Shown piece by piece: positions 8,647-17,331 of a stretch of DNA of 60,036 nt. The notes beneath the pieces are model-generated. The model was not told the origin of the DNA. It saw nothing but the letters and a program-made list of their open reading frames with translations, and searched no databases. The first letter of the stretch is position 1. Every line of letters starts with the position of its first letter. The stretch spans positions 1-60,036 of the forward strand of contig CALXRC010000011.1 in the NCBI GenBank assembly GCA_944390865.1, written 5' to 3'. The stretch comes from an uncultured Spirochaetales bacterium. GTDB taxonomy: Bacteria > Spirochaetota > Spirochaetia > Sphaerochaetales > Sphaerochaetaceae. The position numbers were made by a program, and so were the translations under genes.

Positions 8647-9609
8647 ATGAAGAGTCTGATAATACTTATTGTGACAATGCTGGCGCTTTCCTGCAGTCAG
8701 CCGGAGATAGGGAACATCGTTAACAGCGCGCTTACAGGCGACAGGACTGTTCCGGCCCTGATTGCCAGCCAGACACAGGATCTGAACACAATCAGGCTGA
8801 CCTTCAGCGAAAGCATAACAGTCAGCGAAGTCCGCATCGCCGGGGCAGAGGCAAGCTGGCAGCGGCCAGACAGCCGCAGCGTGCAGATCACCTCGTCAGT
8901 TCCCTTCTCCACTTCCGAGGCCCGGAGCCTTTTCATAAGGGTCAGCGACATGGCTTTCAACAGCTCTGCCTTCCTGCTCAGCGTGTATGGAAAGAACAAC
9001 GAAATTCCCAGGCTGCTGATCAACGAATTCTCATCAAGAGGCACCAGGACGCAGCCTGACAGAATCGAGCTGGAGATAAGGTCAGACGGGAATCTCAGCG
9101 GGCTGTGCGCAATGGACGGAACCAAGGGCAATGAGAACAGCTCCTTCATTTTGCCGGATCTGGATGTGAAGAGAGGTGACTACGTCATCATCTACTGGAC
9201 TGACACTCCGCAGGAGACTGTCAGCAGGAACAGCGACGGCTCAGCTGTATACCATCTGGGGGCAGGCAGCAGCACAGGTCTCGGCTCCAACAACGGAGTC
9301 TTCGTGCTCTATCAGAGTGCGGGCCTTGATGATGACATCATTGACGCCCTTGTCTACAGCGACGGGAAAAGCTCGACCTTCTCCGGCTTCGGCTCGGCCT
9401 CAGTCGAAGCCAGCGTCATGGAGCTTGCCGCTTCAGGACAGTGGACGGGACCGGCGGCAGACTGCGATGATGCCACAAGCACGCGCACTCTGTCCAGGTG
9501 GAACGGAAATGCTGACAGCAACAGCTGCAGCGACTTTTATATAACAGTCACAAGAGGACAGACCTTCGGAAGCACGAACAGCAGCCTGCCCTATGTCAGC
9601 GATGAATGA
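8647..9609 (+). CDS. Predicted lipoprotein with lamin-tail-like region
   Basis: 320 residues. A hydrophobic signal ends in the lipobox LALSC (Cys at about 16), so it should be lipidated and exported. Residues about 30-115 look like a beta-rich Ig/bacterial adhesion-type module. From RLLINEFSSRG onward (about 120-310) the pattern of INEF, a run of short strands, GDYVIIY and a closing ST-R-W-N segment resembles lamin-tail (LTD) domains of secreted bacterial proteins; this is a pattern judgement. Divergent from argH, with a 55-base spacer. Its 3' end overlaps the thioredoxin-like gene by 14 bases. Confidence 0.65.
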   Translation: MKSLIILIVTMLALSCSQPEIGNIVNSALTGDRTVPALIASQTQDLNTIRLTFSESITVSEVRIAGAEASWQRPDSRSVQITSSVPFSTSEARSLFIRVSDMAFNSSAFLLSVYGKNNEIPRLLINEFSSRGTRTQPDRIELEIRSDGNLSGLCAMDGTKGNENSSFILPDLDVKRGDYVIIYWTDTPQETVSRNSDGSAVYHLGAGSSTGLGSNNGVFVLYQSAGLDDDIIDALVYSDGKSSTFSGFGSASVEASVMELAASGQWTGPAADCDDATSTRTLSRWNGNADSNSCSDFYITVTRGQTFGSTNSSLPYVSDE

Positions 9610-9916
9610 CAGTCCTGTCAAGAAAGCCCTTGAGCACAGCATGAGACATGAGCCCTGTCACTTCCTCAAGCAGACTGCCGCCTCTGAAGACCAGTATTCT
9701 GGGAACAGAAAGTATGCTGTAGCGTTTTGCCAGCCCGACATCCTCGCTCACATCGCTCTTGCAGAATGTGCAGCAGTCCTTGTAAGCCTCCATCAGGCTG
9801 TCAAGGGCATTCTCGGCAAGCACGCTGTTGACATCCATCGCGGATGAGAAAAGCATGACTGTGTATTCCTTCTGGCCGAAAACGGTTTCAAGATCTTTGT
9901 CTTTTATTGATTCCAT
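9596..9916 (-). CDS. Thioredoxin-fold protein lacking the CxxC motif
   Basis: 106 residues, the size of a thioredoxin. The segment SILSVPRILVFRGG matches the cis-proline loop and central strand of thioredoxins. Where the active site WCGPC should be, the sequence reads SSAMDVN, so a dithiol redox role is unlikely; the remaining Cys pair (CCTFC) sits elsewhere. It may be a chaperone-like or adaptor member. I take the ATG at 9916 because TATCAT lies six bases before it. It overlaps the lipoprotein gene tail to tail by 14 bases. Confidence 0.65.
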   Translation of the reverse strand: MESIKDKDLETVFGQKEYTVMLFSSAMDVNSVLAENALDSLMEAYKDCCTFCKSDVSEDVGLAKRYSILSVPRILVFRGGSLLEEVTGLMSHAVLKGFLDRTVIHR

Positions 9917-9928
9917 AATCAAATGATA
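9917..9928 (-). promoter_or_regulatory. -10 box six bases before the thioredoxin-like gene
   Basis: TATCAT (9923-9928, minus strand) is followed by six bases and ATG, with no Shine-Dalgarno sequence. The best -35 candidate, TTGCAT, is at a 19-base spacing and is weak. Confidence 0.4.
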
Positions 9929-9982
9929 AAATCATACACAGCCTGTATGCAAGCGCAGAAAGGCACTTTGACGGCAGATTCA

Positions 9983-10021
9983 CAGACCGGGGGCCGGGTC
10001 AGGCCGGACTTCCCCGGTCTG
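9983..10021 (-). terminator. Strong GC-rich hairpin downstream of ssb
   Basis: A perfect 10-base-pair stem CAGACCGGGG/CCCCGGTCTG encloses 19 bases that can pair again through two CCGG segments. It lies 29 bases after the ssb stop. No T-run follows on either strand, so it would be a T-less terminator or an mRNA 3'-end stabiliser. Confidence 0.5.
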
Positions 10022-10050
10022 CGGAAAGCGCTCAGGTCCTGCAGAAAGGA

Positions 10051-10485
10051 TCAGTACTCATAAAGCACAATCGGCTCGGAAAGTTCTCCGGCCTCACCCT
10101 GCTCTTCATCGATCGTCACGCTGTCCTGCTGGGCGCCGGCGGCCCTGTCAGTGAGCTTCAGCTCAATATGACGGGCGACAATGCTTGTGCGCACTGCCTT
10201 CTTCTCTCCGTCTTTGGGCAGATAGCTGTACTGGCGCAGCCGTCCTATCACCTTCACGGCAGTGCCTTTGTCCAGAAGCTCGGTGCACTTGCGCCCGAGC
10301 TGCGACCAGGCAAGGACTTCCATGAAAAGCACTTCATCCTCCCACTCGTCCTCAGGCGTGTCCTTTGTCCTGTAATAGCGGTGCGAAGCGATTGAGAAAA
10401 GGGCAAAGCCGCTTCTTCCTGCCCTTTTCCATTCCGGCTGTGAGCATACAACGCCCTCAAGCAGAATTGAATTCAGATGATTCAT
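10051..10485 (-). CDS. ssb: Single-stranded DNA-binding protein
   Basis: 144 residues. The OB-fold core begins MNHLNSILLEGVV and contains ALFSIASHRYY, EVLAWSQLG and GTAVKVIGRLRQY, the usual SSB pattern. A short acidic tail follows and ends PIVLYEY instead of the DDDIPF-type tip of many SSBs, so the partner-binding tip differs. A strong AGGAGGT ribosome site precedes the ATG. Monocistronic, divergent from pyrH. Confidence 0.88.
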   Translation of the reverse strand: MNHLNSILLEGVVCSQPEWKRAGRSGFALFSIASHRYYRTKDTPEDEWEDEVLFMEVLAWSQLGRKCTELLDKGTAVKVIGRLRQYSYLPKDGEKKAVRTSIVARHIELKLTDRAAGAQQDSVTIDEEQGEAGELSEPIVLYEY

Positions 10486-10592
10486 AGTTCTACCTCCTGA
10501 TCTGTATACTCAAAAGCCGGCATTTCTGTGCATCAGCGCTGAATAGCAATATTCAGGCAATTCCGTTAGAATGGTCACAAGAGGAATGATTT

Positions 10593-11282
10593 ATGACTAC
10601 GACAGTATTATCACTTGGGGGTTCAATCATCGCCCCTGACAAGCCTGACAAGGAATTTCTTTCAGCCTTTTATGAGGCAGTCTCAGCCTGGCTCGACCAG
10701 AACAGGGACCAGCGCATCATTCTGGTATGCGGAGGAGGCGCTCCGGCCAGGGATTACCAGGAAGCACTAAGGACAGTGAGGCCGGATGCCGGAGCGGACA
10801 GCCAGGACTGGCTGGGCATAAGGGCCACTCATCTCAACGGAGCCCTTGTGCGCGCGATCTTCTCGGCCTACGTGACAGACGAGCTTGTGACGGCGCCTCT
10901 TGACGAGGAGATCAGCTTCTCAGGACAGGTGCTGGTGGCAGCAGGCTGGAAGCCGGGCTTCTCAACCGATACCGACGCCGTTTACCTTGCGCGCCGTTTC
11001 GGGGCAAAGACAGTAATCAACCTGTCAAACATAGAGAAAGTCTACACGGATGACCCGAGAAAGAATCCAGATGCGCGCCCCGTTGACCATATCTCATGGG
11101 ATGACTTCATCGGCATTGTCGGCACCCAGTGGACTCCGGGACGCAGCACGCCCTTTGACCCGGTTGCCAGCGCGCTTGCCAGAGAAAGCGGGATGAGCGT
11201 CATCTGCGCAGGAGGCAGGAACATTGCCAACACAATGGCAATCCTCAACGGCCGGGAATATACAGGAACTACTATCGGCTGA
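10593..11282 (+). CDS. pyrH: UMP kinase, archaeal-type
   Basis: Phosphorylates UMP to UDP in pyrimidine nucleotide synthesis. 229 residues. The amino-acid-kinase fold is shown by LSLGGSIIAP at the N-terminus, VCGGGAPARDYQ near 50, TDTDAVYLA near 130 and the closing FDPVASALARESG and CAGGRN segments. Length and motifs match the archaeal/spirochaete UMP kinase branch rather than the common bacterial PyrH. AGAGGA lies eight bases before the ATG. Its end overlaps the radical SAM gene by 11 bases. Confidence 0.88.
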   Translation: MTTTVLSLGGSIIAPDKPDKEFLSAFYEAVSAWLDQNRDQRIILVCGGGAPARDYQEALRTVRPDAGADSQDWLGIRATHLNGALVRAIFSAYVTDELVTAPLDEEISFSGQVLVAAGWKPGFSTDTDAVYLARRFGAKTVINLSNIEKVYTDDPRKNPDARPVDHISWDDFIGIVGTQWTPGRSTPFDPVASALARESGMSVICAGGRNIANTMAILNGREYTGTTIG

Positions 11283-12213
11283 GCCTCTCCCGCTTCAGAT
11301 CCAGAAAATACTGACAGGGCTTTGCAAAGGACTCAGGAAACGGAATGTCCTTTGTGAAGTCCGGGATCCACAGGATGTCATCATCGCTTCGGTCCTGGAC
11401 ATAGCCGTTGTCTATCTCAAGCTCTTCCAGCAGATCAATGAGCTCATCATATTCATCATCAGTCATCTGCGGAAAGACAGCATCCCCTTTCGGTGGCACG
11501 AACTGCACCATCAGCGAAAGGTAGCAGCTTTCCCTGTACTTTTCGGCAAAGCGCCTCAGAAAGGCCTTTGTCGCTTCCAGCGTGCCTGGAAAGACAAGAT
11601 GGCGGACAAGTGTTCCGGACAGGTTTTCTATATCGCTGTGAGGATGACGGGATGTGATGAAATCCATGACAGGATCTATGACGTCAACATAGCGGGCCTT
11701 GCCGCAGAAGGTCCTGGCGACCTGTCTGTCATAAGTCTTCACATCAACCAGATAGACATCAACATAAGGGTCTATGAGCCTGAGGCCGTCAGGACTCTCG
11801 TAGCCTGAGCTGTTCCAGACTACAGGAAGGCGGAATCCCATCTTCCCGGCTTCCTCCAGCGCCTGCACAATCGACGGTATAAAATGAGTGCCGGTGACAA
11901 GATTCAGCGTGGCCGCCTTCATCTCCTGAAGACGGAGCATGAGATTCGCCAGCTCCTCTGTGCTCACCTCAATGCCCCAGGCATCTGCATCAGAGGATGA
12001 GATCTGCCAGTTCTGGCAGTAGCGGCAGCCCAGGGGGCAGCCGGTGAAGAAGATCATTCCGGACCCATGCCTGCCGCTTACAGGCGGCTCCTCTCCCTTG
12101 TGCAGTCCGCTCCAGGCAATCATGACCTTGTCGCTCTGCCCGCAGGCACCCCTTCCCTTCGTTCTGTCCGCATGACACAGGTTCGGACAGAGCGTGCAAT
12201 CTTCGTATATCAT
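11272..12213 (-). CDS. Radical SAM protein, PflA/PflX-like
   Basis: 313 residues. The N-terminus has a CTLCPNLC knuckle typical of COG1313 proteins, then the radical SAM cluster motif CPLGCRYC with the following NW (Cys about 62, 66, 69). The rest fits the partial TIM barrel of activating-enzyme-like proteins. The substrate is unknown; relatives are annotated as pyruvate formate-lyase activating-enzyme homologues. I take the ATG at 12213 rather than an upstream start because the preceding 68 residues look non-coding and an AAAGGG sits suitably upstream. Divergent from the patatin gene by 42 bases. Confidence 0.82.
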   Translation of the reverse strand: MIYEDCTLCPNLCHADRTKGRGACGQSDKVMIAWSGLHKGEEPPVSGRHGSGMIFFTGCPLGCRYCQNWQISSSDADAWGIEVSTEELANLMLRLQEMKAATLNLVTGTHFIPSIVQALEEAGKMGFRLPVVWNSSGYESPDGLRLIDPYVDVYLVDVKTYDRQVARTFCGKARYVDVIDPVMDFITSRHPHSDIENLSGTLVRHLVFPGTLEATKAFLRRFAEKYRESCYLSLMVQFVPPKGDAVFPQMTDDEYDELIDLLEELEIDNGYVQDRSDDDILWIPDFTKDIPFPESFAKPCQYFLDLKRERLSR

Positions 12214-12255
12214 TCCATTGACCCTTTGACACGATTGTAGCAAGATTAGCAGGCA

Positions 12256-13380
12256 ATGGGCAGATGGCTTGGAAAAAGGAATGAGGAGAAGGCACAAGAG
12301 CGTTTCATCCTCTCTGTTGACGGAGGAGGAATACGCGGCATTGTACCTTCCGCTGTACTTTCCTTCCTCGCGGAAAAACTGAAACAGCTTGGCGACACCA
12401 GACCCCTTTACAGCCATTTTGACCTTATCGCAGGCACCAGCACAGGAGCCCTGCTGGCGCTGGGCTTATGCATCAGCGATCCGGGAATAAAGCGTGACGA
12501 GGGAGAGGAAACACCTGTGACGGAAAGAGTGAGGACAGGCCTTTTCCGCCGCACTGACAGAGTCCTGGGCTATATCCAGAGGGCAGGAGATCCCTGCTGT
12601 TTCACACAGCTCTACCTTGAAAACGCGAAGAAGATCTTCAGCCAGAAAGGAAGGATTTTCTCATCTCTCTTCAGCGAGAAATATGACTCATCCTCACTGG
12701 AGGACTTCCTTTTGTCGGCCTTCAGGCAGGCAAGGCTGGAAGATGCCCTCGTGCCTGTCATGGTTGTCTGCTATGACAGTCTGTCCGGACAGGGAGTCAT
12801 ACTCTCATCCTATAACGAATGGAAGGAAATGAAGGCCTGCTCAGCGGCAAGGGCAAGTTCCGCAGCCCCGCTCTATTTCTCTCCTTACTATACGCTCACC
12901 CCGCAGGGACGGGAGGCGGCCCTGCTTGACGGAGGACTCATCGCAAATGATCCTGCCCTGCTGGCCTACGCACAGGCACGGAGGCTCTATCCGGACTGCC
13001 GCTGCTTTCACATCCTCTCCCTCTCGACAGCCCGCAATGTCTACATCTTCAATCCGAAGGAAAGCATCAACGGTCTTGCCGGCTGGGCTGAGCCTGTGAT
13101 GAAGATGTATCCTAATGCCCAGTTCTCACTGACAGACATGACGCTCAGCTGTCTGGATGATGTGCAGCTGCTGAGAATAAAGGGACAGGTCACAAAAGAG
13201 AAAATCAGGCTTGATGACACAAGAAAGGAAAGCCTTGATGCACTGGTTGAAGGAGGAAGGACGCTGTGCGGCAGATATGACAGCGAGCTTTCAGATTTTG
13301 CCCGGCAGCTGTCACTGCGCACTGATTTCTCGCACGTCAGGCTCGCGGGGGAACACCGGCTTCTGACCCAAGAGCCCTGA
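12256..13380 (+). CDS. Patatin-like phospholipase/acyl hydrolase
   Basis: 374 residues. The oxyanion motif DGGGIRG is at 22-28, the nucleophile elbow GTSTG at 60-64 (Ser62) and the catalytic Asp in LLDGGLIAND near 221. This is the Ser-Asp dyad of patatins, which hydrolyse acyl chains from glycerolipids. No signal peptide, so it probably acts on the inner leaflet or intracellular lipids. No clear ribosome site before the ATG. Its last 44 bases overlap the pyridoxal kinase gene tail to tail, the longest such overlap in the window. Confidence 0.83.
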   Translation: MGRWLGKRNEEKAQERFILSVDGGGIRGIVPSAVLSFLAEKLKQLGDTRPLYSHFDLIAGTSTGALLALGLCISDPGIKRDEGEETPVTERVRTGLFRRTDRVLGYIQRAGDPCCFTQLYLENAKKIFSQKGRIFSSLFSEKYDSSSLEDFLLSAFRQARLEDALVPVMVVCYDSLSGQGVILSSYNEWKEMKACSAARASSAAPLYFSPYYTLTPQGREAALLDGGLIANDPALLAYAQARRLYPDCRCFHILSLSTARNVYIFNPKESINGLAGWAEPVMKMYPNAQFSLTDMTLSCLDDVQLLRIKGQVTKEKIRLDDTRKESLDALVEGGRTLCGRYDSELSDFARQLSLRTDFSHVRLAGEHRLLTQEP

Positions 13381-14179
13381 GCGCATACCAGGCGATCACG
13401 CCTTCCCTCCTCTCGCGTCTCTCGCTGTATGTCCGCTCAATGGCATGGCTTGTCAGCCTCGTCGCCTTCAGCACAGAGACAAAGAAAGAATCGCCGCCCA
13501 GCAGGAACACAGACAGGAGAGAGGCAAAGAGATCTCCGCTGCCGGGATAGGAAGCATCAACCATATCATAAGAAAAACAGCGGCATTCCCTGCCGTCAGA
13601 GGCCAGATTCACGCTGAAGCCGCCCTCAAGCACAAGGCTTGTGATCACGGCAGAAGAACCGGAAAGGCTGCACAGCTCAGCGGCCAGATCCTCAGCCTCG
13701 GCCTTTTTCCACTCTGCCCTGCACTCTCTGTGAGTCAGCAGGCAGGCCTCAGTCGCATTCGGCGTGATCACGCTGCTGCTTCTGGCAAGACGCCTCATCA
13801 TATCGACATGGGACAGCCCGAGATTCTGGTACAGAGTGCCGTCATCTCCCATCACAGGATCGGTGATGATCAGTGCATTTTCTTTGAGAAAGTCCCTGCG
13901 CACCCTCTCGATGATGTCCAGCTGACCAGTGTCTGCCAGGTAACCGGTGTACAGTGCATCAAACCTGAAGCCGAACTCCTTCCAGGCATCCAGAATAGCC
14001 ATGCACTCCGACTCAAGGTCCTTCACAAAAAGCGGAGAAAAGCCGTCTGACTGCGTCGAGAGCACTGCAGACGGAAGGACAGACACATCCAGGCCTCCTG
14101 CCATGAGGACAGGAAGGGCAATATTGAGACTGCCTGACCCATGGCAGGACAGATCGTGAACGGCAAGAATGCTTTTCAT
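13337..14179 (-). CDS. Pyridoxal/pyridoxamine kinase
   Basis: 280 residues, PdxK/PdxY-like member of the ribokinase family. It begins with a hydrophobic strand and SCHGSGSLNIALPVL, contains ALYTGYLAD, the magnesium/ATP stretch ITDPVMGDDGTLY near 115 and the anion-hole/catalytic segment PGSGDLFASLL (Asp near 217). It would make PLP from salvaged vitamers, useful for the PLP enzymes around it. A well-formed promoter lies immediately before the start codon. Divergent from the phosphohexomutase gene. Confidence 0.82.
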   Translation of the reverse strand: MKSILAVHDLSCHGSGSLNIALPVLMAGGLDVSVLPSAVLSTQSDGFSPLFVKDLESECMAILDAWKEFGFRFDALYTGYLADTGQLDIIERVRRDFLKENALIITDPVMGDDGTLYQNLGLSHVDMMRRLARSSSVITPNATEACLLTHRECRAEWKKAEAEDLAAELCSLSGSSAVITSLVLEGGFSVNLASDGRECRCFSYDMVDASYPGSGDLFASLLSVFLLGGDSFFVSVLKATRLTSHAIERTYSERRERREGVIAWYALRALGSEAGVPPRA

Positions 14180-14214
14180 GACCCAATTGTGAACTTTTAG
14201 CCGCTTTTTTTCAA
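14180..14214 (-). promoter_or_regulatory. Pyridoxal kinase promoter, leaderless
   Basis: Minus strand: TTGAAA (14209-14214), 17-base spacer, CACAAT (14186-14191), six bases, ATG (14177-14179). There is no room for a Shine-Dalgarno sequence in a transcript from this promoter. Confidence 0.55.
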
Positions 14215-14220
14215 ATGATC

Positions 14221-14236
14221 TGCTATAGTTTCTCTT
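14221..14236 (+). promoter_or_regulatory. Extended -10 promoter of the phosphohexomutase gene, leaderless
   Basis: TGCTATAGT (extended -10, 14221-14229) is followed by seven bases and the ATG at 14237. No good -35 is seen, as expected for a TGn-type promoter. It lies back to back with the pyridoxal kinase promoter in 57 bases. Confidence 0.5.
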
Positions 14237-16030
14237 ATGAAATACTTTGACAAAGCCACATCTTATCTTATAGCAGACAGTTCATACGATCCGCTCAGGG
14301 GAATCAGGACAGCCCCGGAGAGTCTTGAAAAGGCCCTCTCAGGCTATATTCTCTCAGCCTCAGGCTGGAGAAACATCTTTGCCGCAAGCAAGGATGAGGA
14401 AGATGCAGGAGAATGCATCAGCGATGAAGATGCCGTGATAACAGCACTGATCGCAAAGGTCTTCTTCGACAGCCTGGAAAAAAAGCAGCCAAGAATCCTG
14501 CTGGCCCTTGACGCAAGGCCGACAGGAAGGGCTCTCGGCTGGATCACGCTGCGCATTCTCACTTCCCTCGGCGCAGAGACTGAATACCTGTTCATCTCAG
14601 CAGCTCCCGAGACAATGGCCTACTCTCATCAGGGCTTTGATGCCTTCTGCTACATTTCAGCAAGCCACAACCCCGTGGGACACAACGGTTTCAAGTTCGG
14701 CTGTGACGGCGGCGTCTACGAGCGCTCTGTCTCAGACAGGCTCGCTGAGAAGCTGAGACAGGCTGTCCGTGACAGCGCACAGATCGCTTCTGTGCTTTCC
14801 CTGTGCGCAAGCGCGGATCAGGCGAAGCTGGAGAAGGTGCTTGAAGCAGTGCCGGAAGACAAAGAGAAGGCCCTGACCTGCTACAGGGACTTTGTGCTCA
14901 GGACCGCAGGCGTCGATTCATCCTTCAGGGCCTCCTGCGGAATTGTCGGCGAGCTCAACGGCTCAGCCCGCTGCCTTTCAATTGACGAGCGCTTCCTGTC
15001 AGAGCTGGGCTGCAGGACAGATTTCATCAACAACAAAGCCGGCTGCATTGTCCATGCCATCGTGCCGGAAGGAGAGAATCTTATCCCCTGCGCCGCAGAG
15101 CTTGAGAAAGCCCACAGCAGGGACAGCTCATTCATTCTCGGCTACTGCCCTGACAATGACGGAGACAGAGGCAACTTTGCCTACATCAACGATGAGGGAA
15201 AGGCTGAGATCCTCCAGGCGCAGGAAGTGTTTGCCTTTGTCGTGGCAGCAGAGCTGGCAGACCTTGACAAGAAGCAGGCAAAGAATCTCGCAGTGGCGGT
15301 CAACTGTCCGACCAGCGAGCGCATTGATGCAATAGCCGCCTGCTTCAATGCAAAAGTGTTCCGCGCGGAAGTGGGAGAAGCCAATGTCGTCTCCCTGGCG
15401 GCAAAGCTCAGACAAGAAGGCTGCACAGTTCACGTGCTGGGAGAGGGAAGCAACGGGGGAAACATCACGGACCCGGCAAAGGTAAGAGACCCGCTCAACT
15501 CCATCATGACTGTGCTGAAGCTCATCTCGGACAGAGAGCTTTATGCATACGCAGTTGAAAAGCTGACAGGGAAAAAATGTGATGAGGAACCTTCAATTGC
15601 AGGGCTTATCAGGGCCCTTCCCGTCTACACGACAACCGGAGCGTTCTCATCTCTTGCGAAAATGCATGTGAAGCATACAGACTGGGCAGCGCTGAAGACT
15701 GAATACGAACGGCTTTTCGTCACACAGTGGGAAGGCATGCATCTGGAAAGCGAGGGAATCACGGGCTGGACGGAAAAGCAGACTGAAGGAATCAGGGAAG
15801 TCACCGGCTCCGGAGCACAGTACCGCTCGCCGCAGGCAAAAGGCGGCCTGAAAATGGTGCTGCTTGACGCAGACGGAAATCATGCTGCCTATATGTGGCT
15901 CCGCCCTTCCGGAACAGAGAGCGTGCTGCGCGTCCTTGTTGATGTGAAAGGCAGAAAAGAAGCGCTGCATGACAGACTGCTGTCATGGCAGCGCAGCCTG
16001 ATTGAACAGGCAGACAGGGCCTTAGACTGA
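14237..16030 (+). CDS. Phosphoglucomutase/phosphomannomutase family protein
   Basis: 597 residues. The phosphoserine loop is CYISASHNPVGHNGF near residue 140, the Mg loop is DNDGDRG near 305, the sugar-binding GEGSN lies near 405 and the phosphate-binding loop RPSGTES is near 560. It interconverts hexose 1- and 6-phosphates; the preference (glucose, mannose, glucosamine) is not readable. Longer than standard ManB/GlmM (about 450) and closer to PgcA-type enzymes. It faces the hexokinase gene and overlaps it by nine bases. Confidence 0.85.
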   Translation: MKYFDKATSYLIADSSYDPLRGIRTAPESLEKALSGYILSASGWRNIFAASKDEEDAGECISDEDAVITALIAKVFFDSLEKKQPRILLALDARPTGRALGWITLRILTSLGAETEYLFISAAPETMAYSHQGFDAFCYISASHNPVGHNGFKFGCDGGVYERSVSDRLAEKLRQAVRDSAQIASVLSLCASADQAKLEKVLEAVPEDKEKALTCYRDFVLRTAGVDSSFRASCGIVGELNGSARCLSIDERFLSELGCRTDFINNKAGCIVHAIVPEGENLIPCAAELEKAHSRDSSFILGYCPDNDGDRGNFAYINDEGKAEILQAQEVFAFVVAAELADLDKKQAKNLAVAVNCPTSERIDAIAACFNAKVFRAEVGEANVVSLAAKLRQEGCTVHVLGEGSNGGNITDPAKVRDPLNSIMTVLKLISDRELYAYAVEKLTGKKCDEEPSIAGLIRALPVYTTTGAFSSLAKMHVKHTDWAALKTEYERLFVTQWEGMHLESEGITGWTEKQTEGIREVTGSGAQYRSPQAKGGLKMVLLDADGNHAAYMWLRPSGTESVLRVLVDVKGRKEALHDRLLSWQRSLIEQADRALD

Positions 16031-17317
16031 AAGACCAGCGATGGCAGCTCCGAGAGCGGGGCTGTCATCAAGCCGGATCATCTTCGCAAAGCGTCCGTGC
16101 CTGTGCTCCAGGAAGGTCTTGAGATAAAGACTCGTATAATAGTGCAGGAATTCTGTCTTGTAGAATGTGGTTCCGTCTGCATTGATGATCACTGGAGAGC
16201 GCGGATTCTTTCCGGCATCTGTACGCAGCACAGCAGCAGCCAGATTGACGGCTGTGAGCTTGCCTGCCCTCTCGATTATAGAGCGGAGGATGAGCCACAG
16301 AGCAAGTGCGTCATCTTCATTGCTGCCTACGCACTGGACGAGCTTGTAGTCCTGATTATGGCAGTCTTCAAGGTACCAGCTCATCTCTGTCGTCGAGAGA
16401 GAGTCAAGCTGGGAGAAGCGGTGAACGAAATCCTTTGAGAACAGCCCCTCTTCGCAGGCAGCTGAAATCACATGCTTCGCAAACGGTCCGATATAGGCGC
16501 CGCTGATCATTTTCTCGAAATGATACTGGCCGGGATTTTTTGTAGTGGCAAAGAAAGACTCATCAAGAGGTCCCAGATTCAGATCCAGGTTTCCGGACTC
16601 GACATTGATGATCATCGTGCCGTCCTGGCTGCTGCCAAGTTTTCCGATGCCCGAAACATTCTCGCTGTAGGCCGTGTTAGTTCCCGTGCCGAGGATGAAG
16701 CCGATTGAGCCGGAAGAAGGTCCGTGGTAGCCGGCCTTCGCCGCAAGCAGAGTTGCGACTGTGTCATTCACCACACAGAACTTCTTGCCCTTCACGTCAT
16801 GGCCTCTCCTGGCAAGTTCCTCCAGCAAACAGGCGGCAACAGGCTGGCCGATGACCTCGCCGGCCTTGATCTCCTTTGAGAAAACTATCGGATAGCCGTC
16901 ATGATCGCTGGAAATCCTGGCCGCATAGCTGAAGCAGAATCCGATTCTGTCAGACTTGTCTATGAGCCTCTCCACATTGTCGGCAAGGATCGAGAAGAAC
17001 TCGGCTTTCGTCACCTCGCTCCTGACTCCGGGCATTGAGACTTTTCGGAAGTCATCAATATGGCTCTCGCCTTTCTCATCAAAGCTGATCAGGCAGGTGC
17101 GGAAATTTGTTCCTCCCGCATCGAGCACGATGACAGGCTCATCCGGACGCACATGCTCAACTTCGCTGACAAAGGCGGGAATCATCGCAAGAGAACTCTT
17201 TTCGCCCTTCAGTCCCTTGTCCATCTCACTGTTGAAAAAGGCAAGCAGCTCTTCCTCATCAAGCTGGCTTGCCAGAAGTCTTCCCCTTTCAAGAAATGAA
17301 GTCAGATTATCACTCAT
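16022..17317 (-). CDS. Hexokinase
   Basis: 431 residues, eukaryote-like hexokinase fold found in spirochaetes. The phosphate-binding motif is VLDAGGTNFRT near 57; VNDTVATLLA carries the catalytic Asp near 190; GFILGTGTNTAY is the second phosphate motif. It phosphorylates glucose or related hexoses with ATP, feeding glycolysis together with the facing mutase. The ATG at 17317 is chosen because AGGAGGT sits six bases upstream. Last gene of a three-gene minus-strand operon (MFS - exported protein - hexokinase). Confidence 0.87.
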   Translation of the reverse strand: MSDNLTSFLERGRLLASQLDEEELLAFFNSEMDKGLKGEKSSLAMIPAFVSEVEHVRPDEPVIVLDAGGTNFRTCLISFDEKGESHIDDFRKVSMPGVRSEVTKAEFFSILADNVERLIDKSDRIGFCFSYAARISSDHDGYPIVFSKEIKAGEVIGQPVAACLLEELARRGHDVKGKKFCVVNDTVATLLAAKAGYHGPSSGSIGFILGTGTNTAYSENVSGIGKLGSSQDGTMIINVESGNLDLNLGPLDESFFATTKNPGQYHFEKMISGAYIGPFAKHVISAACEEGLFSKDFVHRFSQLDSLSTTEMSWYLEDCHNQDYKLVQCVGSNEDDALALWLILRSIIERAGKLTAVNLAAAVLRTDAGKNPRSPVIINADGTTFYKTEFLHYYTSLYLKTFLEHRHGRFAKMIRLDDSPALGAAIAGLSV

Positions 17318-17331
17318 CTGATGACCTCCTC

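Noticed and set aside
12214..12417. N-terminal extension of the radical SAM gene
   Set aside because: It overlaps the divergent patatin gene and its promoter region, and lacks any family similarity; the ATG at 12213 begins the CTLCPNLC domain directly.
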